Shown here: piece by piece, positions 8,409 through 17,587 of the stretch | Layout: each line of letters begins with the position of its first letter | Numbering within the stretch: position 1 is the first letter of the stretch | DNA from: Paenibacillaceae bacterium | GTDB lineage: Bacteria > Bacillota > Bacilli > Paenibacillales > NBRC-103111 | DNA: 64,000 bases | Reading direction: 5' to 3' | Assembly (NCBI GenBank): GCA_029256185.1 | Contig: JAQSYI010000006.1 | Location: 62,001 to 126,000 of the forward strand | Program-made: the position numbers and the translations under genes | Notes under the pieces: model-generated | What the model was told of the DNA's origin: nothing | What the model saw: only the letters and a program-made list of their open reading frames with translations | Database searches by the model: none

Positions 8409-11400
8409 ATGTCTAAGTATTATTTTCAGGATGGAGCCTTTGTGATTGAAGGGTTTGACAAGGCCAAGACCTTTTCGAGCTTCCTGCCGGGGCTGGTGGG
8501 AATCAAAGGGATTCCCATGTGGATTTTCTATGTGAACCGTGGGCAGGCAATAAGCAGCTTCGGCATCCGGGATAAGAATACGCCTATTGTGGAATTTTCT
8601 CCGGCGAATGTGTCCTATAAACTGGTGGCGGGCAACGGCTTCAGGACGTTTATCAAGCTCCCCGGCGACGGCGGAATCTACGAACCCTTCCAATCCTTCC
8701 GCGAGGATGTTCAGGCAAAGCGGATCATGAGAATCCGGCCAAACGAGGTCAGTATTGAGGAAACGCATGTTGGACACGGACTTAGGATACGGGTGACGTA
8801 TTTCAATATGCCGGGGGAGGACTATGCTGCCCTGGTCCGGCATGTGGAGCTTGTGAATTGCTCCGGCAGGGAGCTTCAACTGGAGCTGTTGGACGGTCTG
8901 CCGGAGATTCTGCCTGCAGGTGTGGACAACAGCGGCTACAAGTCCATGGCCAACCTGCTGCGCAGTTGGATGGAGGTCTACAATCTGGACAACAGAGTGC
9001 CCTTCTACAAGGTCCGCTCCAGCACGCATGATGAAGCAGAGGTCAGCGAGGTGAACAACGGCCACTTCTATCTCTCCTTCTGCGATGAAGGGCAACTTGT
9101 GAAGCCCATTGTGGACTTCGAGTTGGTGTTCGGAAGCAATACCGCCCTGGCTTATCCCGAGCGCTTCGCTGCAACTCCGCTGGACCAACTGGCCGCAGCC
9201 GAGCAGATCACGGCCAACAAGGTTCCCTGCGGCTTTACAGGCAAAGCGGCCACTTTGGCGGCTGGTGCGAGCCTGAATCTGTATACGCTGATCGGCCACG
9301 TTAACGGGATAGAGAAGCTGAACGCCAGAGCAGAGCGGCTGGCTTCGGCGGAGTATATCCGCTTGAAGCGGCAGGAGGCCAACCAGCTGGCAGAAGCTCT
9401 GACGTCGGAGGTAGCCACGAAGACCTCTTCCCCCTTGTTCGACGAATACTGCCGCCAGAATTATATGGATAATTTCCTGCGCGGCGGCTATCCGTTGGTG
9501 CTGGACAACGGCGGGGACGGCTTTGTGTACCACGTTTTCTCCCGGAAGCACGGAGACATGGAGCGGGAGTACAACTTCTTCTCCCTCGCGCCCGAATATT
9601 ACTCCCAGGGCAACGGCAACTTCCGGGATATGAACCAGAACCGGCGCAATGATGTATTTTTTCACCCTGAGGTGGGTGCATTCAACGTCAATATGTTTTT
9701 CAGTCTGATCCAGGCGGACGGGTACAATCCGCTGTCAGTGGAGGGCAGCACCTTCCGGGTGCCGGCGGAACGTATGGAGGAGCTCAGGCAGTGGCTGGAG
9801 GGAGTGTCATGCAGCCATACCGTGGAGCTGGTCCGTCTGTGCAGCATGGCCAGCTATACACCGGGACGGGTTGTTCATTTCCTGGCCGATCACCAGGTGA
9901 AGCTGGCTGTTGGAGAAGAAGAGCTGCTGGCGGGCCTCATGCGGCTGTCGGAGCAGCAACTGGAGGCCAGCTTTGGCGAAGGCTACTGGATCGACCATTG
10001 GACGTACAATATGGATCTGGTTGACAACTACTTGAGCATCTTCCCGGACAAAAAGGCGGAGCTGCTCCTCAAGCCGGATACCTGCACCTTTTTCGACAGC
10101 CCGGCACGGGTCTTGCCCCGCAGTATGAAGTATGGGTTAAGCGGCGGCAGAGTGCGCCAATATGGTTCGGTGGTTCCCGATGAGGAGAAGCTCCAGCGGT
10201 TGGGTTTGAAGCCGGGGGATACCAGTTGGCTGCGCACCGGCAATGGCACAGGGGGAGTTTACCGCACCAGTTTGCTGGTGAAGATGATCTCCCTTGCCCT
10301 GAACAAGTTTAGCACTTTGGACCCGGAAGGCATGGGTATCGAGATGGAGGCCAACAAGCCGGGATGGAACGATGCCATGAACGGCTTGCCGGGGCTGATC
10401 GGCTCGGGTATGAGCGAGACCTTCGAGCTGAAGCGGCTGTTGATGTTTATCCTGCAGGCTGCTAAGGAGGGGAAAGGCACACCGGTACAGCTTCCGGAGG
10501 AAATCCATGATTTTCTGCTGCAGGTTGATGGATCAGTGACGGAATATTACGGGAGCGATCAGGACAATTTCCGCTATTGGGACAGAACTGCAGCAATGCG
10601 TGAGGCGTACCGGGAGCGCATCCGGTTCGGCATCTCCGGTCTGGAGCAGGATATCTCATTGGCTGATCTGGAACAGATGACAAGCCGGATGATCCGGAAG
10701 CTGGATCAGGGGATTGAGCAGGCCATCCGGTTGGGCAAAGGGTTGCCGCCCACATACTTTTGCTTCGAGGCGGTTTCTTATGAGCCGGTTCTGGATGATC
10801 AAGGAAAGCCGGTACTGGGAGGCTACGGCTTGCCCCAGGTCAGGGTTAAGGCCTTTGCAGCGAAGCCGCTGCCGTATTTCCTGGAGGGACCTGCCCGCTG
10901 GATGAAGCAGACCGGAGATCAGAAGCAGGCCGCGGCCGCCTATCGTCAAATTAAGGAGACAGAACTGTACGATCCGGCGATTCGCATGTACAAGACCTCC
11001 GTCAGCCTGGAGGGAGAATCTCACGAGATCGGACGGATGCGGGCATTTACCCCAGGTTGGCTGGAGCGGGAGTCTGTTTTTCTGCATATGTCCTACAAAT
11101 ATCTGTTGTCTCTGCTGAAGGCGGGGCTGTATGAGGAGTTCTTCGCGGAAATCCGTGATTCGCTGGTGCCTTTCCTTGATCCTGCCGTATATGGCAGGAG
11201 CACGATTGAGAATTCTTCCTTCATCGCAAGCAGCGTCAACCCGGATCCCCATGTCCATGGCAGGGGGTTCGTGGCCAGACTAAGCGGTTCTACTGCCGAG
11301 TTTCTCAGCATGTGGATCGGTATGATGGCGGGGAAACACCCGTTTCAGGCAGCAGAAGGCGTCCTGTCGTTCAAGCTGGAGCCTAAGCTCCCCGGTTGGT

Positions 11401-11633
11401 TGTTTGATGAACAGGGAGAGGTCACGTTTACCTTCTTAGGGAAAACGTCCGTCACCTACCGCAATCCCCGCAAAGCGGATACCTATGGCGCAGATGGGGC
11501 CTGCATCCGCAGCATGGTCCTGTATAAGGCAAGTGGAGAAGCAATACAGGCTGAGGGAGACAGCGTCCGCGGCCAGACAGTATCGGATATCCGCGCAGGC
11601 AAGTATGCATCCATCGTTGTGGAGCTGGCTTAG
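8409..11633 (+). CDS. Inverting glycoside phosphorylase of the GH94/GH149/GH161 group
   Basis: A 1074-residue cytoplasmic protein resembling cellobiose-phosphorylase-type enzymes, which break a beta-glycosidic bond with phosphate to give an alpha-sugar-1-phosphate. The N-terminus is a beta-sandwich-like region, the middle to C-terminus an (alpha/alpha)6 barrel. The catalytic Asp is read in PGWNDAMNGLPG (Asp655), corresponding to the WND motif of GH94. Length about 1100 and the WNDAMNGLPG form fit GH149/GH161 beta-1,3-glucan phosphorylases better than classical 800-residue GH94 cellobiose phosphorylase, but I cannot assign the family without alignment. ATG 8409 follows AGGGGG. It has its own LacI regulator and operator upstream. 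The substrate is unknown; beta-glucan or mixed gluco-mannan fragments are plausible. Confidence 0.85.
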   Translation: MSKYYFQDGAFVIEGFDKAKTFSSFLPGLVGIKGIPMWIFYVNRGQAISSFGIRDKNTPIVEFSPANVSYKLVAGNGFRTFIKLPGDGGIYEPFQSFREDVQAKRIMRIRPNEVSIEETHVGHGLRIRVTYFNMPGEDYAALVRHVELVNCSGRELQLELLDGLPEILPAGVDNSGYKSMANLLRSWMEVYNLDNRVPFYKVRSSTHDEAEVSEVNNGHFYLSFCDEGQLVKPIVDFELVFGSNTALAYPERFAATPLDQLAAAEQITANKVPCGFTGKAATLAAGASLNLYTLIGHVNGIEKLNARAERLASAEYIRLKRQEANQLAEALTSEVATKTSSPLFDEYCRQNYMDNFLRGGYPLVLDNGGDGFVYHVFSRKHGDMEREYNFFSLAPEYYSQGNGNFRDMNQNRRNDVFFHPEVGAFNVNMFFSLIQADGYNPLSVEGSTFRVPAERMEELRQWLEGVSCSHTVELVRLCSMASYTPGRVVHFLADHQVKLAVGEEELLAGLMRLSEQQLEASFGEGYWIDHWTYNMDLVDNYLSIFPDKKAELLLKPDTCTFFDSPARVLPRSMKYGLSGGRVRQYGSVVPDEEKLQRLGLKPGDTSWLRTGNGTGGVYRTSLLVKMISLALNKFSTLDPEGMGIEMEANKPGWNDAMNGLPGLIGSGMSETFELKRLLMFILQAAKEGKGTPVQLPEEIHDFLLQVDGSVTEYYGSDQDNFRYWDRTAAMREAYRERIRFGISGLEQDISLADLEQMTSRMIRKLDQGIEQAIRLGKGLPPTYFCFEAVSYEPVLDDQGKPVLGGYGLPQVRVKAFAAKPLPYFLEGPARWMKQTGDQKQAAAAYRQIKETELYDPAIRMYKTSVSLEGESHEIGRMRAFTPGWLERESVFLHMSYKYLLSLLKAGLYEEFFAEIRDSLVPFLDPAVYGRSTIENSSFIASSVNPDPHVHGRGFVARLSGSTAEFLSMWIGMMAGKHPFQAAEGVLSFKLEPKLPGWLFDEQGEVTFTFLGKTSVTYRNPRKADTYGADGACIRSMVLYKASGEAIQAEGDSVRGQTVSDIRAGKYASIVVELA

Positions 11634-11734
11634 CTGCCGATTGCTAAAACGTAACGCCTTTAAACACGGCCTGACGGAAGAGGGCAATAGGGGGAATTGC
11701 GCCCAGGGCAGTCTAGGATAATCTTCAATGATAT

Positions 11735-12205
11735 AAAGTAATTTTCTCGATTCGAATTCGTTGCTCGTCTTCACGAAGCGCAATCGTAACAATAAGATGG
11801 CTGACATGGGATGTCCAGCATGTAAAAGTGCAGTTATTTCACCCGGATTTCATCTTTTTGGGGACTTTAAGCAAAAATAACTGTATTTTCTGCAGGAGGA
11901 GAGTGCAAAAGAGGGCTCGTAGCCAAAAATAACTGTATTTTTGCATGATCGCATGAGTAGTCCAGGTAGCCTCAGAATCATGACTCAGCTATCCTTTTGG
12001 AGCAAATTCGTGTTTGATCGGGACTGAGGAGCTCTTAGAGCTCGCCGCGGCCACATTTCGCTTCATTTTCTTCGGTTTTGCCGCCGTCGCAAGAGTCGCC
12101 GAGTTCCGTAACGGAATGCGAATAGCTGAGTAGCTCTTTCTTCGCCCCCTATTGGGCTCCCAATCCGCGAAAGCCTGCACTAAGGGTCCGGCCAATTCAT
12201 GCATT
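11735..12205. repeat. Intergenic repeat island A
   Basis: The 640-bp gap after the phosphorylase contains three copies of an AATAACTGTATTTT-type motif: one in inverted orientation near 11822 and two near 11875 and 11924. They are flanked by GTTGCTCGTCTTCACGAAGC (11760) and a block around CTTTTGGAGCAAATTCGTGT (11994). The same order of blocks occurs in island B (30195-30605), so this is a dispersed repeat family. No credible gene is seen. Confidence 0.75.
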
Positions 12206-12273
12206 GACCGTTTACTGGAGTGGTGATATCATTCGAGTTATCGATAGCATTTTTTGGTGGAGGAAGAGATCAA

Positions 12274-12927
12274 ATGGAACAGAAAGCTTCAGTTGATGTG
12301 TTATTTCAGGGGGATTCTATTACAGACGCAGGACGCAACCGTGCGGACGGCAATAGTCTGGGAGCAGGGTATGCCAACCGGATTTCCGGTAAATTGAGTC
12401 TTCAGCTTGCGGAGTCCAAGCCTGTATTTCTGAACAGAGGGATCAGCGGCAACCGGGTATCCGATCTGTACGCCAGATGGAACGAGGACGCGATCTTCCT
12501 GCAGCCTAAGCGGATGAGCATCCTGATCGGTGTCAATGACGCCTGGAGAATCATGAATGAACTGCCGGAGGGGGTTGTGGACCGGTTCGAGAGCTCCTAC
12601 CGTCATCTGTTGGAGATCACCCGGCAATATTTGCCCGAAACCGCACTTATCTTGTGTGAACCGTTTATTCTGAATTGCGGCGCTCCCGCTGCGCGCTGGG
12701 AGGATTGGAAGTCGCTGGTGGGCCAGTATCAGGCGATTGTCCGGCAATTGGCGGAGGAATATGGAGCCTTGTTCGTCGCGCTGCAGAAGCCCCTGGATGA
12801 CGCTTGCCTCCGGGCCGACGCTTCCTTCTGGCTGGGCGACGGTGTTCACCCCACTGCCGCGGGTCATGAGCTGATCAGCAATGTGTGGATCGACGCGGTT
12901 CAGAGCAGTAAGCTTGCTTTGGCATAA
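12274..12927 (+). CDS. SGNH/GDSL-family hydrolase, probable carbohydrate acetylesterase
   Basis: A 217-residue serine esterase with the four SGNH blocks: GDSITD (Ser15), G in GISGNR, GVND (Asn88) and DGVHPT (Asp189, His192). No signal peptide is seen, so it should act in the cytoplasm. In a mannan locus the natural guess is removal of O-acetyl groups from imported acetylated manno-oligosaccharides, but this is inferred. ATG 12274 was chosen because GGAGGAAGAG lies just upstream and the alternative start 54 bp earlier adds residues not typical of the family. It is monocistronic, with a strong terminator downstream. Confidence 0.88.
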   Translation: MEQKASVDVLFQGDSITDAGRNRADGNSLGAGYANRISGKLSLQLAESKPVFLNRGISGNRVSDLYARWNEDAIFLQPKRMSILIGVNDAWRIMNELPEGVVDRFESSYRHLLEITRQYLPETALILCEPFILNCGAPAARWEDWKSLVGQYQAIVRQLAEEYGALFVALQKPLDDACLRADASFWLGDGVHPTAAGHELISNVWIDAVQSSKLALA

Positions 12928-12939
12928 TAAGGTACCCGT

Positions 12940-12979
12940 AAAACTCTCTCATCCGGCAAGCCGGGCGGGGGAGTTTTTT
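12940..12979 (+). terminator. Rho-independent terminator after the SGNH hydrolase
   Basis: AAAACTCTCTCATCCGGC pairs (with several G-U pairs) with GCCGGGCGGGGGAGTTTT across a 2-nt loop, followed by T residues. Confidence 0.85.
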
Positions 12980-13257
12980 GAATACGAACCCCCTCAGTCT
13001 GAAGGGGTTCCGTATGCAAAAAATCTATTCAACGGGGTGTCAAAAAACGATAGGTGTAAATAGTCTGTTTTTTTTGAACTTCATGATATGGGGAGTGCCG
13101 ATTGGCCAACGCACAGACGAAACCAAAGCGCCAAGAGCGCCGCTGGAGTACGCCGGATTTTGAAAAAGCGTTGTGTCCAAACTAAAGCTGCTTACGTCCG
13201 TAGCGATTAAGCGGCACTCTCTACCTCTGGCGGCTATGTATTTGCGCCCGGTAACTT
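12980..13257. other. Gap of 280 bp without recognisable gene
   Basis: A short open frame starting at 12978 has no good ribosome binding site and no recognisable domain. The composition is mixed and there is an 8-T run near 13070. I see no hairpin, promoter or repeat that I can support. Confidence 0.4.
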
Positions 13258-15105
13258 TTAAGATACCAGTCTGCCTTCGCTATGCTTTTTCATAACGGAT
13301 TTAAATTTGGTGGTTTGATTGACATTTATCAGGACGATATCACGATTAATTTCAATTTCATCGATAATATTTTGCAGATAGGCCTGGCATTTTTCACTTT
13401 TAACACCCTTTAGCAAAACAAGCATGATGTAGAGAGGCTTCTCGGGATAATGGGCAACCTGCTTGCGGACCAGACAGGCTGATCTGACATGAGGATAATT
13501 AGCAAGAAGTTGCTTCAATTTCTCCCATTCCTCCGGATTCAGATCGTGAGGCAGAAAAGGATCCGTGACTTTGATTCTGGAACGCTCCTGCTGGGAAAGC
13601 TCATTCTTGTGCTGCCATTCTAAACTGCGGTTCCAGTACTGTTCTGCCTCATTCTTACGGTCATGCTTAAGCAAATAATGGATGATAAGCTTGCATGCAG
13701 GACCGGTAGCATCTGCATTCAACTCCATGCTTCTTTGGAGAAAGGCGATCCCTTCCTCAAGGCCCTGATCAAGCTTGATCCGCCCAACTGCAAACATTGC
13801 CGATACATGAGAAGAATTTGTCTCTGTAATCTGCTTATATAATAATGCAGCCTCTTCTATCCGGCCGACTTCCTCCATCAGCTCCGCCTTTTGCCACAAT
13901 TCAGACTCCTCCAGAGGAACAGTGCTTTGCTTGGATTCCAACTGCTCCAATTTATTCCGCTTATTCTGCATTTCATTGTAACGCTTTTTCCACTCCTCCC
14001 GTATCCCTTTTTGCCATTGTTCTTCGAACCGATTCGTCAGGGCCAATCTTGCCTCGGGAAGGAGGGCTTCCATTGCGGAATAGGCAAACGGAACAGGGAG
14101 TTGCGGGCTTTCTCCCAAGGCGGCGAGCCTTTCCTGCAGGCACGGGTGAGTATCGCTCAGATTCGTTTCCCTGGCTAACACACGTTGAAGGGCGGTTTCT
14201 GCATCATAACGGTCAATCCCCTGCCTCAGCGTATTGCCAAGATCGTGAAAGGCCTGAACCGGAACCGGCACATGATCGGCTCTCTGATAGATGGTGGGCC
14301 AGAACTTGTCGTTCATGTAGTCTCCGAATACATGGACGGCGGTCAGAGATTCCGCGGCGGTCCTGCTGTCAGTCAAACGAGCGGCGCATCTGTCCGCTTC
14401 ATACTCGTTGGATCTGGCCAAAGCAAAGGAAAAAGCATTTAAGAACGGAGCATACCAATTCAAAAATCTGCGAAACAAAAAAGAGCCGGAAGCGTTTTTT
14501 GTTTCCAGTTCCTCCATGATTTGTCCCCATGTCCTGCGGACCCTGTATATCCATGCGGCAAAACGGCTATGCTTGCCCGACAGGTGCCCTAATTCATGAG
14601 CCAACACGGCCCGGAATTGCGATTCGCTCAGCGCCTCCATTAGTGGCAAGCCTAGAATCAGGTAATTTTTTTGCCATCCGAATATGCCAAGGCGTGGGAC
14701 CTGCACAACAGAAGCATTGAATTCCCCGGTCATTACCACTTCGTGTACACGTACGCTCTTTAGTTGCTTTTGCAATTTATCTAATAACTGGAATAGCTTG
14801 GTTGCTTGCTGCCTGTCAATTTGAATGCCTTTCGGCTCGGGAATTTTCACCCACATGGATTTCAAAACGACATATGCCACAATGAGGACGGGAATACCCA
14901 GCTTCACGAAGAGCAGATTGCCGTGGCCTGTTGCAATTGCATAGGAGAAAATGCCCAATACTCCGACAAGCAGAAGAAGAATCAGAAACAAGTAGGCGTA
15001 TCCCATCATTGCCAATAGCCATACTTTGATCTTATACCCCTTCGGTTGCTCTGCAGCGCGGGTTTCCAATCGATTGACCAATTGCTCGAACCGTGAAAGT
15101 TCCAA
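13258..15105 (-). CDS. M48-family membrane metallopeptidase with C-terminal TPR-like region
   Basis: A 615-residue integral membrane zinc protease. Two hydrophobic segments (about residues 27-57 and 66-84) precede the peptidase domain with HELGH (170-174) and the downstream NEYEAD that supplies the third zinc ligand. The C-terminal half contains tetratricopeptide-like helices (about 375-480) and a charged tail. TTG 15105 lies 6 nt after AGGAGGT. M48 proteins of the HtpX/Ste24 type degrade or process membrane proteins; the TPR part suggests partner binding. It is oriented against its neighbours and has no evident link to glycan use. Confidence 0.88.
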   Translation of the reverse strand: MELSRFEQLVNRLETRAAEQPKGYKIKVWLLAMMGYAYLFLILLLLVGVLGIFSYAIATGHGNLLFVKLGIPVLIVAYVVLKSMWVKIPEPKGIQIDRQQATKLFQLLDKLQKQLKSVRVHEVVMTGEFNASVVQVPRLGIFGWQKNYLILGLPLMEALSESQFRAVLAHELGHLSGKHSRFAAWIYRVRRTWGQIMEELETKNASGSFLFRRFLNWYAPFLNAFSFALARSNEYEADRCAARLTDSRTAAESLTAVHVFGDYMNDKFWPTIYQRADHVPVPVQAFHDLGNTLRQGIDRYDAETALQRVLARETNLSDTHPCLQERLAALGESPQLPVPFAYSAMEALLPEARLALTNRFEEQWQKGIREEWKKRYNEMQNKRNKLEQLESKQSTVPLEESELWQKAELMEEVGRIEEAALLYKQITETNSSHVSAMFAVGRIKLDQGLEEGIAFLQRSMELNADATGPACKLIIHYLLKHDRKNEAEQYWNRSLEWQHKNELSQQERSRIKVTDPFLPHDLNPEEWEKLKQLLANYPHVRSACLVRKQVAHYPEKPLYIMLVLLKGVKSEKCQAYLQNIIDEIEINRDIVLINVNQTTKFKSVMKKHSEGRLVS

Positions 15106-15129
15106 GTCAATACCTCCTGTGATTCATGG

Positions 15130-15159
15130 ATAATTTCTAACCCAAAGCGTGAGTGTCAA
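15130..15159 (-). promoter_or_regulatory. Possible promoter for the M48 gene
   Basis: On the minus strand TTGACA is followed after 18 nt by AATTAT, ending 25 nt before the TTG start. The -35 is perfect, the -10 only fair. Confidence 0.4.
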
Positions 15160-15233
15160 ATAATAGTATAATAGAAAGTTATTATTTGGAATAGGGAAAA
15201 TTTCTACTTTCCTTATAAGCTGCAACAGGCTGC

Positions 15234-16127
15234 TTAACGGTGATGGTTGTTTTGCCTGTATTGCTGGGGTGTTGCCGCCTCCGCCCTTTTGAATACTTTG
15301 CCGAAATAGCTGGCCGACCGGAAACCGACTTGCTCGGCTATATCCTGGACCGGCAGCGCGGTGGACAGCAGCAGGTCCTTGGCCTTCTCCAGCCGGGCAT
15401 CGAGCAGCTTCTCGCTGAAGGTTTTGCCGTAGTAGCTTATCATCAGACGCTCCAGCTGGCGGATGCTGATTCCGATCCGGTCAGCCAGGATCTGGGGTGT
15501 CATATCCGGCCGGGGTACTTCGAAGTAACTGTCCGCCAGGTATCTTCTGGAGTCATTCAAAATTTTCTTCGGAATGTGGTAACCGGACTCCCTGTGATGG
15601 GTGAAGCTGCGGACGGCATTCACGATAATTTGGCTGACCAGGCTTTGCACGTTGGTGTAATAGCCCAGCCATTGATTTTGGAACTCCTTCATAATGCTGT
15701 CAAAAAGCGCTATCGTTGCGAACTCATCCTTGCCAAACCAGAAGCTGGTGTTTTGCAGAACTTGGAGGATGGCATCCGTTTCACCGGGCAGATAGGTGTC
15801 GCCCTTCACATTTTTTCTGCGCCGCACTTTGATCTCGAAGTTAATGCAATATTCACACATGGGGTCGGTGCGGTCCGCAAGCTGTTTATGGTAGACTCCA
15901 GGTCCGGTTAAATAGAAGGTGCCCGGTTCAATGCGGAATTCCTGCTGGGAAACCTCCAATACTCCCGTGCCGCTGGGGATAAAATGAAGCTCATAGCTGC
16001 TGTGGCAATGGTTGGGATAGCCCCAAGAGGCGACCGGCGGCTCGAAGTTAATGTAGATTATATTAATGAGCATATTGCCGATATGGACTTTGATGTCCAA
16101 ATCCGTGTGTCGGCGGGGCTTGAGCAT
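15234..16127 (-). CDS. AraC-family transcriptional regulator (divergent from GH130-1)
   Basis: A 297-residue activator-type protein: an N-terminal cupin sensor (HCHSSYELHFIPSGTG..., about residues 35-110) and a C-terminal double helix-turn-helix (about 195-293, ending in the family's VGF.S.SYFGKVFKR motif). ATG 16127 has AAGGAG 10 nt upstream; a longer in-frame start lacks this. It is divergent from the GH130 gene at 16310, and the shared 180-bp region carries a 12-bp inverted repeat (16207-16232) and a CCTAAC repeat (16283). The likely target is GH130-1; the sensed sugar is not known. Confidence 0.9.
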   Translation of the reverse strand: MLKPRRHTDLDIKVHIGNMLINIIYINFEPPVASWGYPNHCHSSYELHFIPSGTGVLEVSQQEFRIEPGTFYLTGPGVYHKQLADRTDPMCEYCINFEIKVRRRKNVKGDTYLPGETDAILQVLQNTSFWFGKDEFATIALFDSIMKEFQNQWLGYYTNVQSLVSQIIVNAVRSFTHHRESGYHIPKKILNDSRRYLADSYFEVPRPDMTPQILADRIGISIRQLERLMISYYGKTFSEKLLDARLEKAKDLLLSTALPVQDIAEQVGFRSASYFGKVFKRAEAATPQQYRQNNHHR

Positions 16128-16206
16128 CTTCTTTTCACTCCTTTTTGCTGGCCGGCGGGCTGTTATGAAGCAACGTTTGCATGGATAAAGAAAGAATATC
16201 ACTATG

Positions 16207-16232
16207 GCGACATTGTTTTCAAACGATGTCGC
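16207..16232. promoter_or_regulatory. Inverted repeat in the AraC/GH130-1 divergent region
   Basis: GCGACATTGTTT and AAACGATGTCGC form a 12-bp dyad with one T/G mismatch and a 2-nt centre. It lies 80 bp from the AraC start and 78 bp from the GH130 start, so it is a candidate operator. Confidence 0.45.
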
Positions 16233-16282
16233 TTATGTCTCTTTAATCACACTTCCTGCCGCTATACACTATATCATATATA

Positions 16283-16294
16283 CCTAACCTAACA
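16283..16294. promoter_or_regulatory. CCTAAC direct repeat upstream of GH130-1
   Basis: CCTAACCTAACA lies 15 nt before the GH130 start and touches its ribosome binding site. It is a compact (5-nt period) relative of the CCTAACA repeats at 18617 and 21609. Confidence 0.4.
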
Positions 16295-16309
16295 CAGGAG
16301 GCAACGATT

Positions 16310-17530
16310 ATGATTCCCCAATTCAGATACTCCCCTGAACCTGCGCTTGTACCGCAGCCGGACTGCGACTGGGCCAGCAAAATGGTGCTGAACCCCGCCA
16401 TCATAAAAGATCCGGAGTCGGAGCGGCTTCATATGCTGTTCCGCGCTACCGGTCCCTGGGCGCAAAAACGCAAGGAAGGGGCCCATGATCCGTATCCGAT
16501 TTTTCTGGGCTATGCCGTAAGCGACGATCTGGGCCAAACCTGGGACGCGGACTTTTCCCGCCCGGCCTTGGCCCCTGCCATGAATTTGGAGAAAGAGAAC
16601 GTGTATATTACCGATATCAACGGCAACAAGGTGCGCGACTTTTCCAACGGATGCATTGAAGACCCGCGGATCTTTCCGGTGGAAGGGGAGCTGTATGTAT
16701 CGGTTGCCTGCCGCATGTTCCCTCCGGGCCCTTATTGGCTGGCGGACCAGAAGCCTCCGGTCAATACCCGCTTTGAATATGTGCCGGAATGGGTAAATAC
16801 GGATGATGATTCCTTTTCCCTCACGTGCCGGGACAACAATACGGTAACCGTGCTGTATAAGCTGGACCTGGAGAAGCTGAAGGAGCGGCGGTACGAAGAG
16901 GCTTTCACCTATGTATGCCCGTTGACGGAGGGGCATGTGAGCGATAACCGGGATGTGTTCTTGTTCCCGGAGAAAATGATGATTCGCGGGAAGAAGCAAT
17001 ACGTGATGCTGCACCGTCCCATGACTCCTGCTCCCTTTCCCGAAGGCGAAGATCTGAAGACTCCCTCCATCTACCTGGCTGCCGCGGAGAAGCTGGAGGA
17101 ATTCGCTTCCCCCTCCGCAACCCACCAGCTGCTGGCCGTAAGCCGGTTCCATTGGGAGGAGAACCGGATCGGGGCAAGCTGGGCACCGCTTAGGATCTCA
17201 GACCGTGAGTGGCTTGTTGCTTATCACGGGAAGAAGGATGCTCATTTCGGCTATACCCAATCCTTCATGATTGTAGAAGAACGGGACAATGATTTCCCTG
17301 CGGTGATTCACCGTTGCCCGGACCGGCTCATGTATGCCCGGCAGGAATGGGAGATGCCTTCGGATTATCCCACTCCTTGTCTGTTCACCACAGGAGGCAT
17401 TGTTGTCGGAGAAGATCTGATCATGGCCTATGGCGCAGCGGATCAGAAGGTGGGAATCTCATGGGTGAACCATGAGGAACTGGTGGCCCATATCCGCAGG
17501 TTCGATGCCGATGGGAACGGGATTGGGTAA
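16310..17530 (+). CDS. GH130-family beta-mannoside phosphorylase (GH130-1)
   Basis: A 406-residue cytoplasmic five-bladed beta-propeller protein of GH130. Such enzymes split beta-mannosides with phosphate to give mannose 1-phosphate. The conserved Asp that donates the proton is read in NGCIEDPRIF (Asp118). At 406 residues it is larger than the other two GH130 proteins here (337 and 317), so it probably belongs to a different subfamily; whether it acts on mannosyl-glucose or mannooligosaccharides cannot be told by eye. GGAGGC lies 7-13 nt before ATG 16310. It is divergent from an AraC gene and convergent with a LacI gene. Confidence 0.88.
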   Translation: MIPQFRYSPEPALVPQPDCDWASKMVLNPAIIKDPESERLHMLFRATGPWAQKRKEGAHDPYPIFLGYAVSDDLGQTWDADFSRPALAPAMNLEKENVYITDINGNKVRDFSNGCIEDPRIFPVEGELYVSVACRMFPPGPYWLADQKPPVNTRFEYVPEWVNTDDDSFSLTCRDNNTVTVLYKLDLEKLKERRYEEAFTYVCPLTEGHVSDNRDVFLFPEKMMIRGKKQYVMLHRPMTPAPFPEGEDLKTPSIYLAAAEKLEEFASPSATHQLLAVSRFHWEENRIGASWAPLRISDREWLVAYHGKKDAHFGYTQSFMIVEERDNDFPAVIHRCPDRLMYARQEWEMPSDYPTPCLFTTGGIVVGEDLIMAYGAADQKVGISWVNHEELVAHIRRFDADGNGIG

Positions 17531-17587
17531 TCCGGTGCCGCGGGACAGACTTTGGGACTGCACCACAGACCCAGAGGAACTATGACC

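Noticed and set aside
12978-13163. 61-codon frame after the SGNH hydrolase terminator
   Set aside because: It overlaps the terminator tail, lacks a ribosome binding site and has no recognisable motif.
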